Below are positions 28,510-37,300 of a stretch of 64,000 nt of DNA, piece after piece. The first letter of the stretch is position 1. Every line of letters begins with the position of its first letter. The position numbers were made by a program, and so were the translations under genes. Origin of the DNA: JAPORK01 sp026710285 (GTDB taxonomy: Bacteria > Pseudomonadota > Gammaproteobacteria > Pseudomonadales > Endozoicomonadaceae); contig OZ241746.1 in NCBI GenBank assembly GCA_965201045.1, forward strand, positions 5,456,001-5,520,000, read 5' to 3'. The notes beneath the pieces were generated by a model. That model worked only from the letters and a program-made list of their open reading frames with translations. It made no database searches and was not told where the DNA came from.

Positions 28510-31500
28510 TCATTTTAAACTTGCATAACCAATGAAATTGAAGTTTTCATATCCAGGATGAGGAAATATCTCGCAGAGAAATTGTTCACCAACCACAATC
28601 TTCTCCATTTGTTTGCCTTTAGCATAGAACTGATAAACGGTAAACAAATAGGAACTATCTATATCACGACCTCCTCTTTCTAATATGGCCATGTGGTCGT
28701 AACCCTGAACCAACAAATATTTGGAAAGAGAAAAAGCCAATATAAGATGACCAATGTGGTAGTTTGAAACACTATATACGGAACTAAATGTTTTATCTAA
28801 TACTTTAGATAAAGCCTTAATATAAGGGTGTTTTGATGAAACCGGTCCACTATAATCAATATATTTTTCCCGTACAGATAAAAATTCACCCAGATCACCT
28901 ACATAAAGATCTTCTCCGGTTATCATATGTGCCAGCAAAATAGCACCGCTATCACAGCCTATATTGTAATTAAATTTTGCGTTGCGTAATAAATCCCATG
29001 TTTCAGCAACATCTTTCATACTGTTAAATTTTAACGTTTTTGTATATGAATTATAACAAGAACAGGGATCTCTAAGTGTTACTATATCAACATGAATAGA
29101 TGACACTGTCATAAAAACTTCAGCGGTTGATTCAGAACTACCAGTATCCATTATTAAAAGACCATCTTCAGCCCGTCCCGCTCGAAACATCTTAGGGATA
29201 GTAAACATCGGAATTTTTTCTGCATCTTCAGCTTCACCTTCAATAGCAAAAGGCAATAAACCACTGAACCCGGCTGCAATTGAAACTGCCATTTCTGTTA
29301 TGCCGATAATATTACCTGCAACATTAAGCCCTTTATTTGCAGGTATTGCCGCTGCTACAACAGGAATACTACCAATGACAGCTGTACCTGCCACAACGCT
29401 TGCCAGAGCATCCGGTCCTGCACCTGCAACAGCAAATCCCAGTGTGGCAACGGTGCATCCTGCCTGTATAACTGCTGCTGTAATATTAGCCCAGCGTTGG
29501 TGTAATGCACTTAAACCCATTGTACTCACATAGCCTGCCCATTTAAAAACTGTTCCCAGCCACCTGGGGCTATTACCGGAAGGATCAGTATTCATTATTG
29601 GGTTGTTACTTCCAAAAGCATAGCCACCACCTGCCGGATCTTCACTTAGGAAATAACGCTGATTCGGATTATACGTCCGGTTACCATTGCCTAAGAATTG
29701 CCATCCTGTGGTAGGATCTGTTCGCTCACCATCAAACTCATGTAGCGTTTGCTGATACAGAGGAAGATGCTTCGTCGTTTTGTGCCACACCATACCGTAA
29801 GGACTATAAACATTACGTTGCTGAAAGCTATATTGTTGATTATTATTTTTTCTAAAAATACCGGTAATATCACCTTTATAGCTATTTTCATAATATTCAC
29901 TGACCATTCCGTCTGTGGTTTTAGCCACACCCAGGTAACCGATAATATGTGCATCCTGACCGGAGCTGGTAATTTTTTCATTGGTAAGCGAACTACCACG
30001 ATAAAATAAATAATTAACACCTTGCTGACTTTTTTCCATCACTTCCTGTTTGTTGCTATTATAGCTGTAATTACTCTGCTTTCCTGCTGAAGAAATAACC
30101 TGAATGACTTCATTCTGTGCATTGTAAGTGATATGATTATTTTGTCCGTCCATAGTCATATTACCAACATCATCATGAGTAAAATGGTGCACGACTGGTT
30201 TTCTTTGACTCCAGGCAGTACTGATACTTTGAAGACGCAAAGGTACTGATACACCATAGTAATAATTGGTTACTTTACTTATTGTCTGCTGTTGTCGTAT
30301 TGTTTGCAATATCTCCTGGACACTGGCAAGTCGGTTGAGTGGTGTAAAAGTATAATTCTGACGAATAATAATGGGTGCATGTATTAGTTTTGAGTCGGTA
30401 AGTGATGTATCATGCGGACACAAAGGCAAACCGGATGAACCTTGGCACTGCATACTGACAAGATTATTCAGCACATCATATTGATAATGTAGTATACCAG
30501 ATTGCTGATTTCCTACTGTTTGACAGAGGATGATAATATTTCTGTTGATATCATAAGTCATTTTCCATCGTGATATTAACTGTTTTCTTTGAGTATCGAC
30601 AATCTGATCTTCCCTTCCCCATGAATCATAATGAAGTGAACGGTGCATACCACTACCATAATTAATATATTTAATGCGGGAAAAATCATCATAAGTGGGC
30701 ACAAATAGTGTTTCAGTGTGATTACTTTGATAGAGCTGATAAGTAACCCGGGCAATACGTCTGAACTTGTCATATTGGGTATTTGTTTTATTGCCAGAAA
30801 TATCTGTTACACTTATAACACGCTGGTTGTTATCATACTTCCATTGCAGCTTATAATCAGGGTAACTATTTTTCCCTGTAAAGATTAACTGTTCGATTAA
30901 TCCATTATCTCTGTAGAAATAAGTTTTAAGACCTGTAATGTCTTTTTTTCTTTGTACCTTTAAAGTAACTGGATTATAATAAACAGACCACTGTTTTTTA
31001 TTATCAATTAACTCACTGACAGGAAGATTTAAAAGGTTATATTGCCAGGAAAAAATATGCCGGTCTGGTCTGGTAACGGTAGCAATCTGTCCATCAACCG
31101 TATAAGTATAAATAGTATGCTTTCCATCTTCTCCTGCATGCCAGATCAACTGTCCTGCTTTGTTATAGCCCGAAGATGATAACAGGTAGTGCCCTCCTGA
31201 AACCGGATACACCCAGGATTGTATAACATTCCCTGTCAGATTATATACTGAATGTACCTGATTTCCTACAGGATCAACAATATCGGTTAAGCGTCCCAGT
31301 GAATCATAATACTGTCTCACTATTCTGCCCGCAGGATCTTGTGCTATGATTTGTCGTCCAAATCCATCGTAAGTGATTACCGATACTCTTGCTTCAGGTC
31401 GTTTATAACTGTTAAGACACAGATATCTTGCTGAAGGTAATAGAGAGTTAGTAGCCGGTAATATCCATTGTTTAATTGGTTTACTAAGTATATTCGCCTG

Positions 31501-34065
31501 TGAAACTGATATAACAGAGCGTTTGCCCTGTCTGTTTTTCTGGTAACTGATCACACATCTGTCACTGTCATCATAGTGCATCACGGTCATTTCATCATCG
31601 GGCAGACGGACCCGGACAATCCTGCCTGTATCATCATAATCCTGTATGGTATCAAGTGCTTTTGCAATCCCAAAATCATTGATAATATAACTGCTTTGCC
31701 GGGCAATACGCCCATACTGATCATAGTAATTTTTTTGTACCGGCCACCAGTAACCTAGTTGCTGTTTTCCTTCTCTGTTGATGGCTTCAGTAAAGCTTTT
31801 CAGAAATCTTCCGGCACCGTCAAAAATAATTTTTCTTTTTAAACCATTTACAGTAGTAATAAGCACCTGGTTAATGTTTTTAGATGTCGTATAGTTATAA
31901 TGAATACTGGCAGCAAAAACAGTGCCTGCAGACCGTTTTATTTTGATGATTCGATCCCAGGGATCATAGTAATAATGATTACTGTCTTTTTTTTCTGCAT
32001 CGGTTACCATCAACACCTGATTTGTAAATAAACTTGTTGTAATATAACCAGACATACGGCGTTTATTTTCAGATAATTCAATGCTACTATACATTGTTTT
32101 TGTATAACTGTCAGGACTTTTTACATAGTAATAATCTTTACTTACAACATATGAAAAATCAATCTTATTTTTCTGACCAGTTAGTACAATTCTTTTTAGT
32201 AAACCATAAGTTAACCTGTCATCAGGATTATTGTAATAATAACGCGTGGTTGTCATCTGTTGATTACCAGACTTCACTGTTTGGTGGTTTAATACAGCAA
32301 TATAACCTTTACCATTGTGATTGATTTCTTTACGATAATAGTTATATGTTGTGACAGGTGAGGGTAGATCTTTAATGGTTTTGATATGAGCAGGGCACTG
32401 TATTGTTGATTCTACCAGTGTAGTAAATGGCCATACTTTTGAAACATCAGGACAGGCAGTACTACCATTTAGTGGACAGTAATGATTAACTGTTATACGA
32501 CCATAGGTATCTGTTTTTCTGATAACTCTTCCTTGTGAATCATAATGTGAAGTTATTGTAGTTATAGCAGGTTTATCTGCTACATCACTCCACACCCGGG
32601 TTATTATTTTTAAGGGCAGGCTATAGGCAGCAGGTAAATCTGCAAAAGAGATGTTTGCACAGCCATCAAGCTGATCTGTACGACAAAAAAAGTAGTGTGC
32701 GGAGGATAAAACATACCCGGTCCGATCACTGATCTGCCGCTCATCTGTCATCAGATGATATTTATTGTAAGTTCTAATTTCCCGTATAAGACCGTTATCC
32801 TGCTCGGTCTTATAAGTATAACTGACCGATGCTTCAAACAATATATCTTTTGGTGAATTATTGGTGAGACTCAGTCCGGAATTAAAACCGAGATAATTAT
32901 GCTCATTTACATTTGTTTTACCATATCGGAAGCGGGTGACCATCACAGGCTGACCAAAACCCGGGTCTGCTGTTTCTTTAACAACGGCACACAACGCATG
33001 CGGTGTCACTATGTTATATACCGAGATTTTTATTTCATCACTACAATTATAATTAATCCGGCTGGTTAATCCTGTTGGATAATCAACACCTGTCATAAAA
33101 TTTTTTATATAATGAAAATAAATGCCATGATGTGTACGGTCATTGAATGCAGGCAAAGTGATGCTGTGTATTTCACTGTTTTTTTTATAAATTAATATTT
33201 CAACAGGCTGACCAGTACTTCCCTGACTAATCACTGAAACAGCATCACGGGTCCTGTACAATTTAATAATATGGCTTTCATCATCTCTTATCCACTGCAA
33301 CAGATGAGTACCGGGCACATAGCTGAAATGGACACTCCATCCATCCTGTTGTTCCAACTGCACTTCATAACCTTCATGATTAAGCGTTTCCCGCAAACCA
33401 TTGGCATAAGTAATCACAAAATGTGTGTTGATATCACCCTGAATAAGCATATCATGTAGTTTATGATACAGCGGACGCCAGTGACCATCAGACTGCTTTT
33501 TTAAATAAAAGTTTTGTCCAAATGATGTCGTTAGTTGATGAGTAAGCGGATTAAAGTGAGTCAGATTCCAGCTCCATCCTCTTCCCAGTCCATCGGGATT
33601 AGCCAAAATACTGCTGTTATAATTCACTTCCAGATTAATATCAGGACCATGTCCTAAGTTACTGAGCATACTGCCAGTTTTTACATAAGCACTGAGAATA
33701 CCAGTACGTGGATCAACCGTGGTTCCCCAGGTTTTTTTAAAATTAAATGCGTTTGACCATGGTAATTGTTTGTCAGACCCTGAAAAATTAACTGATCGTT
33801 TTTTCTCTGCACTTGCTACAAATTCACTATGGTCTTCATCTGCAGTTTTATTATGAATATTCTGTAAATGATAAAAATAGTTAGCATATTCATTAGCTGA
33901 CCTGTTTTTTTTTGTATCAAATACTGCATAAGCTGAACTTTTTGTATAACACAATAATTCATAAATTAATATCAAAGAAAAATACAAATATTTTATTGTA
34001 TATTGAATTAACATTTTTATACCATTTAATACATCATGTGAATACAGGAAGCTTTTAAATAACAA
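28510..34065 (-). CDS. RHS/YD-repeat secreted protein, copy 6 (C-terminal subtype B)
   Basis: The protein is intact, up to 1,851 residues from the start used. The Met at 34014 (MLIQYTIKYLYFSLILIYEL) aligns better with other copies and gives a normal signal peptide with cleavage near SSAYA; the 17 codons before it continue the frame as SHDVLNGIK. The shell is more diverged from copies 1-5 (GNSTACPDVSKVWPF, VNYLFYRGSSLTNEK) but keeps the RHS core. The effector-like domain has NIGCDSGAILLAH, with Ser for the usual Thr after CD. It also has YLLVQGYDHMAILE, VYQFYAKGK (no DSD) and a terminal PGYENFNFIGYASLK. It pairs with copy 4 as subtype B. Confidence 0.9.
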   Translation of the reverse strand: MLFKSFLYSHDVLNGIKMLIQYTIKYLYFSLILIYELLCYTKSSAYAVFDTKKNRSANEYANYFYHLQNIHNKTADEDHSEFVASAEKKRSVNFSGSDKQLPWSNAFNFKKTWGTTVDPRTGILSAYVKTGSMLSNLGHGPDINLEVNYNSSILANPDGLGRGWSWNLTHFNPLTHQLTTSFGQNFYLKKQSDGHWRPLYHKLHDMLIQGDINTHFVITYANGLRETLNHEGYEVQLEQQDGWSVHFSYVPGTHLLQWIRDDESHIIKLYRTRDAVSVISQGSTGQPVEILIYKKNSEIHSITLPAFNDRTHHGIYFHYIKNFMTGVDYPTGLTSRINYNCSDEIKISVYNIVTPHALCAVVKETADPGFGQPVMVTRFRYGKTNVNEHNYLGFNSGLSLTNNSPKDILFEASVSYTYKTEQDNGLIREIRTYNKYHLMTDERQISDRTGYVLSSAHYFFCRTDQLDGCANISFADLPAAYSLPLKIITRVWSDVADKPAITTITSHYDSQGRVIRKTDTYGRITVNHYCPLNGSTACPDVSKVWPFTTLVESTIQCPAHIKTIKDLPSPVTTYNYYRKEINHNGKGYIAVLNHQTVKSGNQQMTTTRYYYNNPDDRLTYGLLKRIVLTGQKNKIDFSYVVSKDYYYVKSPDSYTKTMYSSIELSENKRRMSGYITTSLFTNQVLMVTDAEKKDSNHYYYDPWDRIIKIKRSAGTVFAASIHYNYTTSKNINQVLITTVNGLKRKIIFDGAGRFLKSFTEAINREGKQQLGYWWPVQKNYYDQYGRIARQSSYIINDFGIAKALDTIQDYDDTGRIVRVRLPDDEMTVMHYDDSDRCVISYQKNRQGKRSVISVSQANILSKPIKQWILPATNSLLPSARYLCLNSYKRPEARVSVITYDGFGRQIIAQDPAGRIVRQYYDSLGRLTDIVDPVGNQVHSVYNLTGNVIQSWVYPVSGGHYLLSSSGYNKAGQLIWHAGEDGKHTIYTYTVDGQIATVTRPDRHIFSWQYNLLNLPVSELIDNKKQWSVYYNPVTLKVQRKKDITGLKTYFYRDNGLIEQLIFTGKNSYPDYKLQWKYDNNQRVISVTDISGNKTNTQYDKFRRIARVTYQLYQSNHTETLFVPTYDDFSRIKYINYGSGMHRSLHYDSWGREDQIVDTQRKQLISRWKMTYDINRNIIILCQTVGNQQSGILHYQYDVLNNLVSMQCQGSSGLPLCPHDTSLTDSKLIHAPIIIRQNYTFTPLNRLASVQEILQTIRQQQTISKVTNYYYGVSVPLRLQSISTAWSQRKPVVHHFTHDDVGNMTMDGQNNHITYNAQNEVIQVISSAGKQSNYSYNSNKQEVMEKSQQGVNYLFYRGSSLTNEKITSSGQDAHIIGYLGVAKTTDGMVSEYYENSYKGDITGIFRKNNNQQYSFQQRNVYSPYGMVWHKTTKHLPLYQQTLHEFDGERTDPTTGWQFLGNGNRTYNPNQRYFLSEDPAGGGYAFGSNNPIMNTDPSGNSPRWLGTVFKWAGYVSTMGLSALHQRWANITAAVIQAGCTVATLGFAVAGAGPDALASVVAGTAVIGSIPVVAAAIPANKGLNVAGNIIGITEMAVSIAAGFSGLLPFAIEGEAEDAEKIPMFTIPKMFRAGRAEDGLLIMDTGSSESTAEVFMTVSSIHVDIVTLRDPCSCYNSYTKTLKFNSMKDVAETWDLLRNAKFNYNIGCDSGAILLAHMITGEDLYVGDLGEFLSVREKYIDYSGPVSSKHPYIKALSKVLDKTFSSVYSVSNYHIGHLILAFSLSKYLLVQGYDHMAILERGGRDIDSSYLFTVYQFYAKGKQMEKIVVGEQFLCEIFPHPGYENFNFIGYASLK

Positions 34066-34352
34066 TGAAGCGAAGATAACTGTTTGCTATTAAAGATGAG
34101 TTTTCTAATTTTACGATAAGCGCAAAACTGTTTAGAAAAAGATAAAAAGTTTATATTTGTCTGTAAAAAGCTAATTTCATCATGCCGTATGATTTTTGTA
34201 GTGATAAAAATTATATCATAGTTATCAATTTTTAATTTACTCCATTGTTCAATTTTAAAATAAACAACAAAGAAAATGTGGACTTAGTAATTAGTTTTAC
34301 TGGTTATTACTGATCTTATAAAAACAACAACTATTCATTTGACTTTTATCGT
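34066..34352. other. intergenic spacer between RHS copies 7 and 6
   Basis: This 287-base AT-rich spacer is homologous to 1963-2297: both have tttttgtagtgataaa, a caatt-rich block, tgatcttat and a ttatttgac-like stretch before the copy-7 or copy-2 3' end. No gene is visible. Confidence 0.5.
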
Positions 34353-37300
34353 TTATCTCATGATTCCTATATAACCAATAAAACTGAATTTATCATCTTT
34401 GTTACGAAATATCTGTCTATTAAGATTGCGAGTATTTACATGCCTTATAATCAAATTATCACTATCACTAAAAAATTGGTAAACCTTCCATAATCGATTG
34501 CAATTATCATAGCCTGCGTGTTTTAATATGACCATGTGATTATATCCCTGAATCAACATATAACGATAATAAGTAAAAATACGGCTCAACTTTGAAGCAT
34601 TGTAGTTTCCAATATTATATTCACGAATGTTACCAGGATGACTGTGATCTCTGATACCTTCAAATACATTATTCAAAGCCACAATATAAGGATGCTCTTT
34701 TGAAAAAGACCCCTCATAATTAATATATTTGTTTCGCATAGATAAAAAAATATCCAGACTTTTTATCTTAAGGTCTTTCCCAGTTATTTGATATGCCAGC
34801 AAAATACAGCCGGTATCACAGGCTATATTTTCATGAAATGGTGAATTGCGCAATACCGCCCATATGTTAACAACATTTTTCAAGCTATCAGGCTTTAATG
34901 TTTTAGATGCCTTATCATAAAAAGAAAAGGATGATCCCTCAAATAATTCTTCTGCTGTCTTAGGATTGAAAGGAGGATGAATAAGTGTAAATTCTACAGA
35001 TATTGGTTTAGTGCTACCAGATGTTGTTGAAATATTTTCTCCGGATTTCGTAAGATTTTCTGCTATTGACGGAAGCATCTTAGGAATTTCACCACCAAAA
35101 ACCTCTTCTGCCTCACCTGCAATAGCAAAAGACAGTAAACTACAGACTCCTGTAGCAATTGTTACAGTCATTTCTGTTATGCCTATAATGTTACCTGCAA
35201 TATTAAGTCCTTTATTTGCAGGTATTGCGGCAGCTACAACAGGAATGCTGCCTGTAGCAGCTACACCTGCCACAATGCTTGCCAGAGCAGCAGACCCTGC
35301 ACCTGCTGCTACAGCACCCAGCGTAGCAACGGTACATCCTGTCTGTATAACTGCCGCTGTAATATTAGCCCAGCGTTGGTGTAACGCACTCAAACCCATT
35401 GTACTCACATAGCCTGCCCATTTAAAAATTTCTCCCAGCCACCTGGAGCTATTACCGGATGGATCAGTATTCATGATCGGATTGTTACTGCCAAAAGCAT
35501 AACCATCACCTGCCGGATCTTCACTGAGAAAATAACGCTGAGCCGGATTATACGTCCTGTTTCCATTACCTAAAAACTGCCATCCTGTAGCAGGATCTGT
35601 TCGCTCACCACCAAACGTCTGCAAAGTTTGCTGATACAGCGGAAGAGTCTGCGTCGTTTTATGCCACACCATACCATAAGGACTGTAAATATTGCGTTGC
35701 TGAACACTGTATTGTTGATTACTCTTTTTTCTAAAAATACCGGTAATATCGCCTTTATAACTACTTTCATAATATTCACTTATCATTCCGTCTGTGGTTT
35801 TAGCCACACCCAGGTAACCGGTAATATGTGTATCCTGCCCCGGGCTAGTAATTTTTTCATTGATCAGTGTACCTCCACTGTAGAATAAATAGCTGACACC
35901 TTTCACACTTTGTTCCATCACTTCCCGTTCACTGCCATCATAACTGTAATCACTATGTTTGCCTGCTGAAGAAATAATCTTTATAACTTCATTCAATGTA
36001 TTGTAAGTAATATGATTATTTTGTCCATCCACGGTCATATTACCAACATCATCATAAATGAAATGGTGTGCAACTGGTTTTCTTTGATTCCATGCCGTAC
36101 TGATACTTTGAACACGCAAAGGTGCTGATAAATTATTATAGTCATAACGGATTATTTTACTGACTGTTTGCTGTTGTCGTACTGGCTGTAATATTTCCCG
36201 AACACTGGCGAGTCGATTAAGCGGTGTAAAAGTATAATCCTGACGAATAATGACGGGTGGCTGTATCAGTTTTGAGCCGGTAATTGATGTGTCATGCGGG
36301 CACAAAGGAAAACCGGATGAACCCTGACACCGCATACTGACAAGATTATCCAGTGCATCATATTGATAGTGTAGTATACCAGATTGCTGATTTTCTTTTG
36401 TTTGACGGAGCATGATAATATTACTGCTGATATCATAAATCATTTTCCATTGTGATATTAACTGTTTTCTCTGAATATCGATTATCTGATCTTCCCTTCC
36501 CCATGAATCATAATGAAGTACACGGTGCATACCACTACCATAATCAATATATTTAATGCGGGAAAAATCATCATAAGTGGGCACAAATAGTGTTTCAGTG
36601 TGATTACTTTGATAGGGCTGATAAATAACACGGACAACACGTCCAAGCTTATCATATTGGGTATTTTCTTTATTTCCGGAAATATCTGTTGTGCTTATAA
36701 CACGCTGGTTATTATCATACTTCCATTGCAGCTTATAGTCAGGATAACTATTTTTTCCTGTAAAGATTAACCGGTTGATTAATCCATCATCTCTGTAAAA
36801 ATAAGTTTTAAGACCTGTGATGTCTATTTTTCTTTGTACGTTTAAAGTGACGGGATTATAACAAATAGACCATTGTTTTTTATTATCAATTGACTGGCTA
36901 ACAGGAAGATTTAAAAGGTTATATTGCCAGGAAAAAATATGCCGGTTCGGTGTAGTAACGGTAGCAACCTGTCCATCAACTGTATAAGTATAAATGGTAC
37001 GCTTTCCATCTTCTCCTGCATGCCAGATCAATTGTCCTGCTTTGTTATATTCAGAAGATGATAACAGATAACGCCCCCCTGAAACAGGATATACCCAGGA
37101 TTGTATAACCTGTCCCGTCAGATTATATACTGAATGTACCTGGTTTCCTGCAGGATCAACAGTATCGGTTAAGCGTCCCAGTGAATCATAGTACTGCCTC
37201 ACTATTCTGCCTGCAGGATCTTGTGCCGTGATTTGTCGCCCAAATCCATCGTAAGTGATTACCGAGACTCTTGCTTCAGGTCGTTTGTCTGTGTTAATAC

